DNA from: Embleya scabrispora DSM 41855
GTDB lineage: Bacteria; Actinomycetota; Actinomycetes; Streptomycetales; Streptomycetaceae
Direction: 5' to 3'
NCBI RefSeq assembly: GCF_000372745.1
Contig: NZ_KB889675.1
Location: 142,388-206,387 of the forward strand
Length of the DNA: 64,000 nucleotides
Shown: positions 1-8,223 of the stretch, one piece after another
Position numbering within the stretch: position 1 is the stretch's first letter
Layout of the letters: every line of letters begins with the position of its first letter
The notes under the pieces: model-generated
Databases searched by the model: none
What the model saw: the letters and a program-made list of their open reading frames with translations, nothing else
Told to the model about the DNA's origin: nothing
Made by a program: the position numbers and the translations under genes

Positions 1-1081
1 GGGCCTCCTTCTCCTCGTGCTTGGCGCTGCCCTGTAGGCCGCGCACCTGGCGGCGCAGGTGGTCGGCCTCCTTGCGGGCCGTCTCCAACTCCGCGCGCAG
101 CCGTTCGTGCTCGGTCTTGGATGCCGCGCGCAGTACGCCGACCTCGTGCTCCAGGCGGGACAACGTCTCGGCGGCCTCGGCCTCGGCACGGTCGGCGGCG
201 GCCTCCTTGGCCGCGTCGCCGGCGGTCTCGATCAGCCGGACCCAGCCGCGCGGGCGCAGCAGGTACGCGGCGGCGGCCACGTCGAGCGGGTCGGCCGCGG
301 CGGGCACCTTGCCGGCCTCGAGCGCCTCGGAGATCTCCGGCAGCCCCTTGCGAAAGCGCTCCGCTATGCGCTGGCGGAACACCGGATCGTTCTCCAACGC
401 GGCGGCCAGCGGTGTAGCGGCGAACTTGGCCCGGCGCTGGTGGGTGAAGCGGGCGAACCGGCGCAGCGGGCCGGGCACCTCGTCCGCGGTCATCGTGCCG
501 AGCGCGTCGGCGGCCACCGAGATCACCCGCACCCGAACCGCCTCGGGCAACGGTCCGGACAACGCCTCGGGCTCGGCGTGCTGCGAACCGTCCGGGTCGG
601 CCTCGGTGCCGGCTCCCGGGTCGGAAACGGGCTCCGTGCCGGCGGAAGCGGGCTCCGGCTCGACTGCCGGCGCTGCGGCGGCTTCGGGTTCCGCGGCCTC
701 GGGCTCGGGCTCGGGTTCCGTCCGGGACTCGGAGTCGGACTCGGTCACGGTCTCGGGCCCGGGGGCGGGGGCGGGGGCGGGGGCGGCATCGGTCTGGGTC
801 GCGGTGACGGCGGCGGGCTCGTCCTCCGTCGCGGTGCCGGGTTCGGCGGCGCCCGACCCGGCCGGGTGCGCGTGGGCCGCGGGATCGGTGGGGCCGTCCG
901 GCTCCCGGTCGACCGCGTGGTCGACCGCCACCTCGGGCTCGACAAGGGAGCCGGGCAGACCGGTCCCCGCCTCGGTCCGGGACTGCGGGTCGAGGTCGGG
1001 CTCGGCAACCGGCACCGCCTCGGCGGCCTCGGCGGCGTGCGCAGGCGTGACCTCGTCCGCGCGGGTATCCGGTCCGCTCAC
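1..1081 (-). CDS. NYN-domain-type RNA-binding protein, 5' part (runs off the left edge)
   Basis: GTG start at 1081 with GGAGGA just upstream. About 360 codons are visible and the frame is open to the window edge. Residues 1 to about 172 are low-complexity, acidic and rich in Ala, Pro and Glu, including a Pro-Ala run. A conserved helical block follows (VRVRVISVAADALG, then PLRRFARFTHQRRAKFA, about 175-280). From about 282 to the edge the sequence is a charged coiled coil rich in Glu, Arg and Lys. From family knowledge this order matches streptomycete NYN-domain proteins, whose PIN-like nuclease fold lies at the C-terminus, beyond this window. The name therefore rests on the N-terminal part only. 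Confidence 0.7.
   Translation of the reverse strand, partial: MSGPDTRADEVTPAHAAEAAEAVPVAEPDLDPQSRTEAGTGLPGSLVEPEVAVDHAVDREPDGPTDPAAHAHPAGSGAAEPGTATEDEPAAVTATQTDAAPAPAPAPGPETVTESDSESRTEPEPEPEAAEPEAAAAPAVEPEPASAGTEPVSDPGAGTEADPDGSQHAEPEALSGPLPEAVRVRVISVAADALGTMTADEVPGPLRRFARFTHQRRAKFAATPLAAALENDPVFRQRIAERFRKGLPEISEALEAGKVPAAADPLDVAAAAYLLRPRGWVRLIETAGDAAKEAAADRAEAEAAETLSRLEHEVGVLRAASKTEHERLRAELETARKEADHLRRQVRGLQGSAKHEEKEA
761..783 (+). repeat. Four GGGGG runs separated by single C (G-quadruplex-type tract)
   Basis: Runs of five G lie at 761-765, 767-771, 773-777 and 779-783 on the + strand, each separated by one C. The tract is on the template strand of the minus-strand NYN gene and encodes its Pro-Ala repeat. 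The base pattern is seen directly; folding is inferred. Confidence 0.85.
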
Positions 1082-1245
1082 TGCTCCTCCGGTCCTTCCC
1101 GTTCCCTTGAGGCCCCTCCCCGCGTCACCGTTGCCGGGACGCCGACGCCTTGATCATGGCGCGTTCCGGACCGGAGACGGCCGCGCCGGGCCGCCCCGAT
1201 GCCGAAACGATGCACAGTCCCATTGTCGCCGCACGGTCTCGGCGC

Positions 1246-1482
1246 TCAGCTCGCGTCGGGTCGCGCCACCAGCTCGACGGAATCGGTCGCGTTGCACCAG
1301 CGGCACCGCACCGACTCGATCTCGTCGGAAACGATCTCGCGCTCCTCGACCCGGGCGACGCCCGCGAGGTCGAGGTGGGTGAACTCGACCGCCTTGGTGG
1401 TCCGGGTCACGTCGAACCGGGTCAGGTTGCCGCAGAGCGAGCAACGCCACCGGGTGTCCTCGGTGGGGGCCTGGATCGACAT
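1246..1482 (-). CDS. Small zinc-ribbon protein (78 aa)
   Basis: ATG at 1482 is preceded by GGAAGG at suitable spacing. Upstream in-frame codons have no ribosome site, so I use the short start. The protein has two CxxC knuckles, C14-x2-C17 and C60-x2-C63, which could hold one structural zinc. Between them is an acidic, beta-rich stretch. No catalytic motif is visible. It lies between the NYN gene and the exonuclease, with about 165 nt to the NYN start. It looks like a conserved actinobacterial protein of unknown role; possible roles are RNA or protein binding. Confidence 0.75.
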   Translation of the reverse strand: MSIQAPTEDTRWRCSLCGNLTRFDVTRTTKAVEFTHLDLAGVARVEEREIVSDEIESVRCRWCNATDSVELVARPDAS

Positions 1483-1738
1483 GCGTGTTCCCTTCCTGTT
1501 CGCGTTTGCGAGCCTTTTCCGGATCGCGAGCGGTCCGCGTACACCCATGATGCCGGGCGGCGAGAGGTACCTGGGCGCGGCCGTGTCGGGCCGGAAACGT
1601 ACCGTCCGGTACATGAGCAGCACCGCGCACCGGGATTGCCGGTCACGAGGTTCGGCGAATCAGGGCTTGCCGGCGGCCGACCAGCCGCGGCGTTCCCGCC
1701 CGCCGGACAGTATCGCCCCGGGCCACGAGTTGCGAACC

Positions 1739-2377
1739 ATGCACGGATCCCGAGCGATTCGTGACGAGGTGGAACGACAGGTGTTCACGATCGTCGATCT
1801 GGAGACGACCGGCCTGGATCCGCAGGAGGCGCGGATCACCGAGATCGCCGCGGTCCGCGTGCGCGGATCGGACCGGTTGGGCGAGTTCGCGACCCTGGTC
1901 GCGCCCGGCGTACCGATCCCGGAGTTCATCACCGACCTGACCGGGATATCCGACGACCTGGTGGCCGACGCGCCGGCGCTGCACCTGGTGTTGCCGGCGT
2001 TCACCCGCTTCGCCGAGGACGCCATCCTGGTCGCCCACAACGCCCCCTTCGACGTGGGGTTTCTGCGGGCGGCGAGCCTGGCGTGCGACCGACCGTGGCC
2101 CGATCTCCAGGTGGTGGACACGCTCGCGCTGGCCCGCGCGCTGCTGCCGCCGGGGACGGTGCCCAACATGCGCCTGGGCACACTCGCGCGGTACTTCGAG
2201 GCGCCCACCGACCCGACCCACCGAGCGTTGGCCGACGCCCGGGCGACCGCCCACGTCCTGCGCGCGTTCATCGGCCGGATGCACGAGAGCGGACGGCACG
2301 AGTTGGCCGACCTGCTCGCCCTGGGCCGACCGCCGGCGCCCAGGGTTTGGCCGGGGCAAACCACTCCTATCGGGTGA
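1739..2377 (+). CDS. DEDDh 3'-5' exonuclease (DnaQ/epsilon-like)
   Basis: A 212-aa exonuclease-domain protein. Exo I is IVDLETTGLD (D20, E22), Exo II is LVAHNAPFDVGFL, and Exo III is HRALADARAT, whose His and Asp four residues on mark the DEDDh subclass. These residues bind two metal ions for 3'-5' DNA or RNA hydrolysis. No polymerase or BRCT domain is fused. The start is uncertain: ATG at 1739 lacks a clear ribosome site, and an in-frame GTG at 1781 would begin right at the conserved core. Its role could be proofreading, repair or RNA trimming. Confidence 0.85.
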   Translation: MHGSRAIRDEVERQVFTIVDLETTGLDPQEARITEIAAVRVRGSDRLGEFATLVAPGVPIPEFITDLTGISDDLVADAPALHLVLPAFTRFAEDAILVAHNAPFDVGFLRAASLACDRPWPDLQVVDTLALARALLPPGTVPNMRLGTLARYFEAPTDPTHRALADARATAHVLRAFIGRMHESGRHELADLLALGRPPAPRVWPGQTTPIG

Positions 2378-2485
2378 CGCTCGCACGCGTCGACCGCGCC
2401 GTTCTTCCTCCCGCTGCGGCTGCCCGTGCGGGTCGCGCGCCGACTAAGCTCGGGCATCTTGTCGTCGAGAGCCGGAGGACTACCC

Positions 2486-2764
2486 GTGATCACCGCGATC
2501 GTGCAGGTCAAGACGCGTGTGGACCAGACCCCGGAAATCGCGGAGGCGATCGCCGCGATCGAGGGCGTGAGCGAGGTCTACTCGGTGACCGGTGAGTTCG
2601 ACCTGATCGCCATGGTGCGCGTCCGCGCCCACGACGACCTGGCCGACGTCATCCCGGGCCACCTCAACAAGGTCCCCGGCGTGGAAGCCACCACAACCCA
2701 CATCGCCTTCCGCACCTACTCCCAACACGACCTCGAAGCCGCCTTCGCCATCGGCCTGGAATAA
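2486..2764 (+). CDS. Stand-alone Lrp/AsnC ligand-binding (RAM) domain protein
   Basis: GTG start with GGAGGAC ending 6 nt upstream; 92 aa. The whole protein is one RAM/AsnC effector domain (ITAIVQVKT, VYSVTGEFDLIAMVRV, HIAFRTYS). The N-terminal helix-turn-helix of Lrp-family regulators is absent, and there is no room for it upstream. Stand-alone RAM proteins form oligomers that bind amino acids and may partner with full-length Lrp proteins. It ends before a hairpin and faces the aminotransferase convergently. In related genomes, from memory, it sits near trpD, as here. Confidence 0.85.
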   Translation: MITAIVQVKTRVDQTPEIAEAIAAIEGVSEVYSVTGEFDLIAMVRVRAHDDLADVIPGHLNKVPGVEATTTHIAFRTYSQHDLEAAFAIGLE

Positions 2765-2771
2765 CCACCCC

Positions 2772-2797
2772 GTCCGGGCGCCCCAAAGCGCCCGGAC
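2772..2797. terminator. Hairpin between convergent genes
   Basis: Perfect 10-bp arms GTCCGGGCGC and GCGCCCGGAC (2772-2781, 2788-2797) with a 6-nt loop, 8 nt after the AsnC-type gene stop. It probably terminates that gene and may serve the opposing aminotransferase. Confidence 0.7.
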
Positions 2798-2906
2798 CCG
2801 GATCATTCGACGCCGCCCCCAAGCGCCCCCACAGCGAACACCACCAGGGCACCCGAACCAGCCCGTCCGGCGTTCGAGGACACCCGCCCGGCAAGGCCGA
2901 AACCCC

Positions 2907-4307
2907 CTACGCCGCAGGCAACCGCCGCACGCCCCGCGGATCCGCGTCCGGAACACACCGGCCGCCATCCACCGTGTAGCTCCACACCGCCCCGCGCGAC
3001 ACCAACTCCCGCACCGCCGCCGCAAAGCGGTCCAGGTGCTCCACGGGCGTCCCCAACCCGAAGCTGACCCGGATCGCGTTGAGGTTCTGCTCACCCTCCG
3101 GCGCGTCCGGGGACCCACACTCGGTCGGCTGATCGGCCCGCCCGCCCAACAGGTGCCGCACCAGCGGATGAGCGCAGAACAACCCGTCCCGCACCCCGAT
3201 CCCGTACTCCGCCGACAACACCGCCGCGAAGCGCGAGCTGTTCCACCCCTCGACCACGAACGAGAGCACCCCGACGCGCGCCGACTCGGGCCCGAACAGC
3301 TCCAACGTCCGCACCGCCGGAATCCGCGCCAACTGCGCCCGAAGACGCGCCAGCAACGCCTCCTCGCGCGCGACCAGCGCCGCCGGCCCCGCCTCGGTGA
3401 TCGCCCGGCACGCGGACGCCAACGCGTAGGCGCCGATCACGTTCGGCGACCCCGCCTCGTGCCGAGCCGCACCGCTCTGCCACTCCACGTGGTCCCGGCT
3501 GACCGTCTTGCTCGCTCCGCCGCCGGCCAGGTACGGCTCGGCCGCGTCCAACCAGTCGCCCCGCCCCGCCAACACCCCCGAGCCGAACGGCGCGTACAGC
3601 TTGTGCGCCGACAGCGCGATCCAGTCCACGTCCAGGTCGGCCACCGACACCGGGTGGTGCGGGGCCAGTTGCGCGGCGTCCAGCACGATCCGCGCGCCGT
3701 GCCGGTGCGCGACCTCGGCCAACTCGGCGACCGGGAAGATCTCGCCGGTCACGTTCGAGGCGCCGGTCACGCAGACCAGCCGGGGCCCGTCACCGGACCC
3801 GGCCAGCGCCGCCTCCAGCGCCGCGACCGCCTGCGCCGGCGACTCGGGCGCGGCCAGTTGGGTCACCCCCGCGTGCCGCCGCCACGGCAGCAGCGCCGCG
3901 TGGTGCTCGGTCTCGAAGACGAACACCCGGGTGCCACGCGGCAGTACGGACGCGAGCAGGTTGAGCGAGTCGGTGGTCCCGCGGGTGAACAGCAGCGTGT
4001 CGTCCGCCCGCAGTCCCAAAAAGCTCGCGACCGTGGCCCGGCTCTGCTCGTACAGGTCGGTGGACAACTGGGACAGGTAACCGGCGCCCCGGTGCACACT
4101 GCCGTAGTACGGCAGGTACGCGGACACGTCGTCCCACACCCGCTGCAGACACGGCGCGCTCGCCCCGTAGTCGAGCGCGGCGTACTCGACCTCGCCGCCG
4201 GTCACCAGCGGAACGAGCACGTCCCGACCGACCACGGGCAGCGGGGCGGCGATGGCGACGTCACAGTCGAGGGCGGCGGCGGAAGCGGAAGCGGTGTCGA
4301 CGGTCAT
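2907..4307 (-). CDS. Class-V (cysteine-desulfurase/isopenicillin-N-epimerase-like) PLP aminotransferase
   Basis: 466 aa, ATG at 4307 after GAGGAG. It has a fold-type I PLP enzyme core: TEHHAALLPW holds the ring-stacking His (about H135), VLDAAQLAPH has the Asp that pairs with the pyridine nitrogen (D210), and SAHKLYAPFG carries the Schiff-base Lys (K236). Nearest families by eye are CsdA-like desulfurases and isopenicillin-N-epimerase-like enzymes. I do not see the mobile Cys loop of true desulfurases, so the substrate is unknown. A 20-bp palindrome 37 nt upstream of the start suggests specific regulation. The gene is monocistronic. Confidence 0.85.
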   Translation of the reverse strand: MTVDTASASAAALDCDVAIAAPLPVVGRDVLVPLVTGGEVEYAALDYGASAPCLQRVWDDVSAYLPYYGSVHRGAGYLSQLSTDLYEQSRATVASFLGLRADDTLLFTRGTTDSLNLLASVLPRGTRVFVFETEHHAALLPWRRHAGVTQLAAPESPAQAVAALEAALAGSGDGPRLVCVTGASNVTGEIFPVAELAEVAHRHGARIVLDAAQLAPHHPVSVADLDVDWIALSAHKLYAPFGSGVLAGRGDWLDAAEPYLAGGGASKTVSRDHVEWQSGAARHEAGSPNVIGAYALASACRAITEAGPAALVAREEALLARLRAQLARIPAVRTLELFGPESARVGVLSFVVEGWNSSRFAAVLSAEYGIGVRDGLFCAHPLVRHLLGGRADQPTECGSPDAPEGEQNLNAIRVSFGLGTPVEHLDRFAAAVRELVSRGAVWSYTVDGGRCVPDADPRGVRRLPAA

Positions 4308-4343
4308 GGCGGAACTCCTCGGCAGGCACGGAACACCGAAGCG

Positions 4344-4363
4344 GATGTCGATTGATCGACATC
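4344..4363 (-). promoter_or_regulatory. 20-bp palindrome upstream of the aminotransferase
   Basis: GATGTCGAT-TG-ATCGACATC: perfect 9-bp arms around a 2-bp centre, 37 nt upstream of the aminotransferase start. Its size and symmetry fit a dimeric repressor or activator site. The regulator is unknown. Confidence 0.65.
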
Positions 4364-4831
4364 GAAACGCACCGGATGGTCCGCTGGCGAAAAAAACGTG
4401 GTCTCGCGGGCCGCGGCAATGAACGGCCCGGGGGTGACGCGCGAGAACTCAGCGCGTACGGAATAGGGCGATTCGCCCGTTTCGAGAAAGAGATTTCACG
4501 CCATCACATGCTCCCCAGGTACAGGACCCCCGGGTCACATGGAGCATCTGCTGCCGTCATGCAAGGGGTCCGCGCTTGCCGGGACGCCTTACGACGCCTG
4601 GCCGTGTCATCACCCGGGGCACCCCACCGCGGAGCGAGGGTTGCCGGACAGCAAGCCGGGGCTTTCCACTGTCACTCGTGACCTGAGCAGAATTATTACC
4701 GGACCGAACGCCCGGCGCAACGACGGCCCCACCGTTCCCACATCCTGGACCGCACCCGTCCCGCACCGCGCGGCGCCGAGCGGGTCGACCACGACGGCAC
4801 GACGGCCCGACCCACCCGGCGCCCGAAACGA
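4364..4831. other. Intergenic region without a supported gene
   Basis: About 470 nt between the aminotransferase operator and the end of trpD. Short open frames on both strands lack ribosome sites and recognisable protein sequence. I found no tRNA and no riboswitch consensus. It may hold the aminotransferase promoter or an unannotated small RNA, but nothing specific is visible. Confidence 0.6.
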
Positions 4832-5914
4832 CTATCCGCGCGCGAACGAACGTGTCGTCGCCACCCACCGATCGAGCGCGGCCCGCGCGGCCCCCGAGTC
4901 GATCGCCTCGGCCGCCCGGTCGATCCCCGCCGCCAACTGCTGGGTCAGTGACCCTTCCCCCGGGCCCAGCGCCGCCAGCGCCGCGGCCGAGTTCAACAGC
5001 ACCGCGTCCCGCACGGCACCCTTCTCTCCGGCGAGCAGCTTGCGGGCGACCTCCGCGTTGAACGCCGCGTCACCGCCGCGCAACGTCTCGATCCCGTTCA
5101 GCACAAGGCCCAGGTCGCGCGGGTCCACCCGGTCCTCGCGCACGTCGCCGTCCCGCACGATCCACACCTGCGACGTGGTGGTGACGGTCAACTCGTCCAG
5201 CCCGTCGTCGCCGCGGAACACCAGCGCGCTCCCGCCGCGATCGGCCACCACACCCGCCACGATCGGCGCCATCCGCAGATCCGCGACCCCGATCGCGTGG
5301 AAGCGCACCCGGGCCGGATTGGTCAACGGTCCGAGGAAGTTGAACGTGGTCGGCACACCCAACTCGCGACGCGCCTGCGCCGCGTGCCGCAACGACGGGT
5401 GGAAGCGCTGCGCGAAGCACAGCGTGATGCCCGCCTCCTCGGCCGTACGGGCCACCTGATCCGGAGTCAGGTCCAGCACCACTCCGAGCGCTTCGAGCAC
5501 ATCGGCGGCCCCACTCGACGACGAGGCCGCCCGGTTGCCGTGCTTGACCACCGTCTCGCCCGTGCCCGCGACCACGATCGCGGACATCGTCGAGATGTTC
5601 ACGGTCCGGGCCAGGTCGCCACCGGTGCCGACGATGTCGACGGTACGGCCGGGCACATCGATGGTCGACGCGTGCGCGTACATCGCCCGCACCAGGCCCG
5701 AGACCTCGTCCACCGTCTCGCCCTTGGCCCGCAACGCGATCACGAACCCGGCCACCTGCACCGGGGTCGCCTCGCCGGTCATGATGTGGTCCATCGCCCA
5801 CGCGGTCGCGTCGGCGGGCAGGTCGTCGCCCCGCATGAGCGCCGCCAGGAGGTCCCGCCAGGAACGGGCCGCCGGGTTGCCGCCGCTCTTGTTCGTAGAG
5901 GTCGAGGCGCCCAT
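4832..5914 (-). CDS. trpD: Anthranilate phosphoribosyltransferase
   Basis: TrpD moves the phosphoribosyl group of PRPP to anthranilate, the second step of tryptophan synthesis. The call rests on the glycine-rich PRPP loop [17 protein letters not shown], the KHGNRAASS anthranilate/PRPP segment, and the [11 protein letters not shown] block. With ATG at 5914 it has 360 aa, normal for the family. GGGAG lies just upstream of this start, while the upstream in-frame ATG at 5935 has no ribosome site. It stands alone, without other trp genes, as is usual in streptomycetes. A -10-like TACGCT lies about 40 nt upstream. Confidence 0.95.
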   Translation of the reverse strand: MGASTSTNKSGGNPAARSWRDLLAALMRGDDLPADATAWAMDHIMTGEATPVQVAGFVIALRAKGETVDEVSGLVRAMYAHASTIDVPGRTVDIVGTGGDLARTVNISTMSAIVVAGTGETVVKHGNRAASSSSGAADVLEALGVVLDLTPDQVARTAEEAGITLCFAQRFHPSLRHAAQARRELGVPTTFNFLGPLTNPARVRFHAIGVADLRMAPIVAGVVADRGGSALVFRGDDGLDELTVTTTSQVWIVRDGDVREDRVDPRDLGLVLNGIETLRGGDAAFNAEVARKLLAGEKGAVRDAVLLNSAAALAALGPGEGSLTQQLAAGIDRAAEAIDSGAARAALDRWVATTRSFARG

Positions 5915-5951
5915 GGTCCGCTCCCGCTGTGTCATCGGATAAGTCCGCGAC

Positions 5952-5957
5952 AGCGTA
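5952..5957 (-). promoter_or_regulatory. Probable -10 box of trpD
   Basis: TACGCT on the minus strand fits TAnnnT and would give a leader of about 30 nt before the trpD start with its GGGAG site. No clear -35 box is seen. Confidence 0.45.
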
Positions 5958-5999
5958 CCCACCGCGCCCGTTGCGGCCGGGCGGTTATCCGGGATGCGG

Positions 6000-6395
6000 T
6001 CAGGCCGGCTGACGGCCCGCGATCCGGCCGCGAATCAGGTCGGCCGCGGCGTCCGCGAGCGTGCGCGGGTCCAGCGGGTGGGCCACCACCGCGTCCGCGC
6101 GACACCACGTGGCCAGCCACGCGTCCTGCGGGCGACCGACCAGGGTCAGCACCGGCGGACAGTTGTAGATCTCGTCCTTGAGCTGACGGCACACGCCCAT
6201 GCCACCGGCGGGCGCGGTCTCCCCGTCCAGGATCACCAGATCGATGCCGCCCTTGTCCATCGCCTCGATCACGGCGGGCTCGGTGGCGCACTCCAGGTAT
6301 TCCACGAACGGCACATCGACGGCGGGCCTGCGCCCGAGCGCGAGAGTGACCTTCCGACGGGTGTTGCGGTCGTCGCTGTACACGAGGACGGTCAT
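6000..6395 (-). CDS. Atypical single-domain response-regulator receiver protein
   Basis: 131 aa. The receiver fold starts with MTVLVYSDD (acidic pocket D8/D9), and the phosphoacceptor Asp lies in DLVILDGE (D57). The conserved Lys of loop 5 is replaced: the motif reads AHPLDP, with His where KP is expected. There is no output domain and no kinase nearby. Loss of the Lys suggests altered or no phosphorylation switching. The start is uncertain; ATG at 6413 would add six residues but its AGGTGG sits too close. Highly similar orphan receivers occur, from memory, at this place in Streptomyces. Confidence 0.75.
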   Translation of the reverse strand: MTVLVYSDDRNTRRKVTLALGRRPAVDVPFVEYLECATEPAVIEAMDKGGIDLVILDGETAPAGGMGVCRQLKDEIYNCPPVLTLVGRPQDAWLATWCRADAVVAHPLDPRTLADAAADLIRGRIAGRQPA

Positions 6396-6594
6396 GGTCT
6401 CGCCGCGCGTCATGTCCACCTGCCTGTGTCTGGGCTGCGTGTCTTCGGGGCTGCGCATGTTCGGGCTGCGTGTTCAAGTATGGACAACACTCGGATCGAC
6501 CCGGATGTTAGCGCTTTTCGGCAGGAAAATGTGCGCCTCGTCACTCCCGCGCCCGTCCCGGTCGCGCCCGGCCGGCCTCGACCGCCCCCTCGAC

Positions 6595-7005
6595 TCACCC
6601 GCGCGCGAGCACCTCATAGCCCTCGGCGTCCCCGCCCAGCCGCTGGGCCAGGCCCGCCATCCGGGTCCGTTCCCGAGCCGGCTCCAGGCCGGTGAGCACC
6701 TGTTGGCGGGAGATCAGCACCCGCAGCGGCCGCTCGTCGGGAGTCGGCGCCAGCACCGCCCAGCCGTCCGGCGTCAGGATCCGGGCCGCCTCGTCGGCCG
6801 CCGCCAGGTCCGGCAGCGTGAGCACGTGCCGCATCACGAAGACACCGCTCTCCACGTCCACCCCGGCCGCCCGCATCTCCGCGACCACCGCCGAGTCGGC
6901 CCGCGCCGGATCGAAGCACGAACCGACGACGACGAGCGTGCCGTCGTCGACGAGCACGGGGGCGGGCTCCGGTCGCCGGCGGCGCAGGAAACGTTCGAGG
7001 ATCAT
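6595..7005 (-). CDS. Conserved hypothetical protein, weakly RraB-like
   Basis: 136 aa. After a basic N-terminus (ERFLRRRRPEP) comes a small alpha/beta domain with VMRHVLTLPDLAAADEAARIL and a following GW, faintly like RraB-type RNase E regulators. This resemblance is by eye only. ATG at 7005 has no Shine-Dalgarno, but TAGCGT ends exactly 6 nt before it, so a leaderless mRNA is likely. The downstream neighbour on the same strand is the receiver gene, about 200 nt away. Confidence 0.6.
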   Translation of the reverse strand: MILERFLRRRRPEPAPVLVDDGTLVVVGSCFDPARADSAVVAEMRAAGVDVESGVFVMRHVLTLPDLAAADEAARILTPDGWAVLAPTPDERPLRVLISRQQVLTGLEPARERTRMAGLAQRLGGDAEGYEVLARG

Positions 7006-7011
7006 GCCGCG

Positions 7012-7017
7012 ACGCTA
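7012..7017 (-). promoter_or_regulatory. -10 box for a leaderless transcript (hypothetical gene)
   Basis: TAGCGT occupies -12 to -7 relative to the ATG at 7005, with no ribosome site between. This geometry predicts transcription starting on the A of the start codon. Confidence 0.55.
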
Positions 7018-8139
7018 CTCGGCCGAGTCGGCCGACCGCGGTTCGGGCCCGCGGGCCACCCGGACGGCCGAGCCGGCCTCCTCCGTTCGGGCAGAGTCAC
7101 CCGGAAGAGTGCTCTTCGGCACGGATTTTCCGGCGACTTCCAGGCCCGATCGTGCACCGTCGCCGGCCTCGCCGGCCTCGGCCGCCTCGCGCGCCAACCG
7201 CTCCTCGCGCGCCTTGCGACCCGCCTCGATCAGTTCGAGCCGGTCCAGCCGGCGGTCCTCCCGGACCGCCTCGCGTTCGGAGGCCCGAGCCCACTGCACG
7301 AACAGCACCAGGAAGACCAGCAGTCCGATGATGTCGCCGCTGCCCCACAGGATTCCGCCCGCCGTGCCCTGGTCCGAGAGCGGACTCGCGCCCCAGTCCC
7401 GACCGAGGTCGTTGTACCAGTCACCGGCCAGGACATTGGACGAACTCATGATCGCGATGCCCAGCCACGCGTGGAACGGCAGCGTCGCGAACACCGCGAG
7501 CAACCGCATCGGGTAACTCGCCCGCGGCATCGGATCCAGACCCAGGAGTGGCCAGAACCACATGCAGCCGATGATCACGAAGTGCACGTGATTCATGTCG
7601 TGCATGAAGGTATTCCGCAATGTCAGCTCGTACCAGGGCGTGAAGTACAGGGCGAACGGGTTGAGCACGAAGACGAAACCGGCGAACGCCGGGAAGGTGA
7701 CCACCTTCGCGTATCTGCTGTGCAGCAGGGCGTTGAGGCGATTGCGCCACTTGGCCGGCAGCGTGCGCAGGGCGAGTGTGATCGGTGCGCCGAGCGCGAG
7801 GAAGATCGGCGTGATCATCGCCAGCACCATGTGCTGCACCATGTGCACGCTCAGCAACACGGTGTCGTACGCGGCCAGCGCGGACTCGGTCGCGAGCAGG
7901 AACGTGCCCAGCCCCAGACCCAGGAAGGAGAAGCTCCGCCACCGCGACCACGAGTCCCCGCGAGCCCTGAGCTTGTGCACCCCGTACAGATAGAGGCCGC
8001 CGAACAGCATCGCGACCAGAATCGGGATCGGCTCGAACACCCATCCGGTCAGGAGTCGAATGGGGGTCAGTTCCGGCGGTACGTTCCCGGGGGTCGCGTG
8101 TGCCAGAAACATCCCGGCATCGCCTGCAGAGCCACTCAC
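7015..8139 (-). CDS. CtaG-type cytochrome c oxidase assembly membrane protein
   Basis: 374 aa. Several hydrophobic helices with conserved His-rich segments (LLSVHMVQHMVLAMITPIF, HDMNHVHFVIIG) match the caa3_CtaG family, thought to aid Cu(B) delivery to subunit I. The C-terminus from about 285 is charged and probably cytoplasmic (REAVREDRRLDRLELIEAG). It is divergent from ctaE, which suits an assembly role. I start at GTG 8139: a TAGGCT -10 box overlaps the codons that the longer GTG 8163 start would use. ATG at 8112 is another possibility. Confidence 0.8.
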   Translation of the reverse strand: MSGSAGDAGMFLAHATPGNVPPELTPIRLLTGWVFEPIPILVAMLFGGLYLYGVHKLRARGDSWSRWRSFSFLGLGLGTFLLATESALAAYDTVLLSVHMVQHMVLAMITPIFLALGAPITLALRTLPAKWRNRLNALLHSRYAKVVTFPAFAGFVFVLNPFALYFTPWYELTLRNTFMHDMNHVHFVIIGCMWFWPLLGLDPMPRASYPMRLLAVFATLPFHAWLGIAIMSSSNVLAGDWYNDLGRDWGASPLSDQGTAGGILWGSGDIIGLLVFLVLFVQWARASEREAVREDRRLDRLELIEAGRKAREERLAREAAEAGEAGDGARSGLEVAGKSVPKSTLPGDSARTEEAGSAVRVARGPEPRSADSAE

Positions 8140-8147
8140 GGAACCAG

Positions 8148-8153
8148 AGCCTA
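8148..8153 (-). promoter_or_regulatory. Probable -10 box of the ctaG-like gene
   Basis: TAGGCT on the minus strand ends 8 nt before GTG 8139, giving a leader of about 0-2 nt. It lies back to back with the ctaE promoter region. Confidence 0.4.
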
Positions 8154-8210
8154 ACCCCGACACGTTCTACAAGGGTTACCCCCCGAAGTGTGGGCAGATC
8201 CGGCGACCGC

Positions 8211-8216
8211 AATAAT
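8211..8216 (+). promoter_or_regulatory. Possible -10 box of ctaE
   Basis: AATAAT, an AT-rich island in this GC-rich DNA, ends 7 nt before GTG 8224. No ribosome site precedes any possible ctaE start, so a leaderless transcript is the simplest reading. Confidence 0.4.
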
Positions 8217-8223
8217 GGCCGCC

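Noticed and set aside
21-1382. Long Ala/Ser/Gly-rich plus-strand frames
   Set aside because: They lie opposite the NYN gene, whose GTG start, ribosome site and conserved domain are on the minus strand.
4539-5459. Plus-strand frame starting in the 4.5 kb intergenic region
   Set aside because: Most of it is antisense to trpD, and the intergenic part has no ribosome site or recognisable sequence.
8139-8163. TTA codon (bldA-type control) near the start of the ctaG-like gene
   Set aside because: It is present only if GTG 8163 is the start. The TTA belongs to a TTAGGCT promoter-like element, and GTG 8139 or ATG 8112 are better starts.
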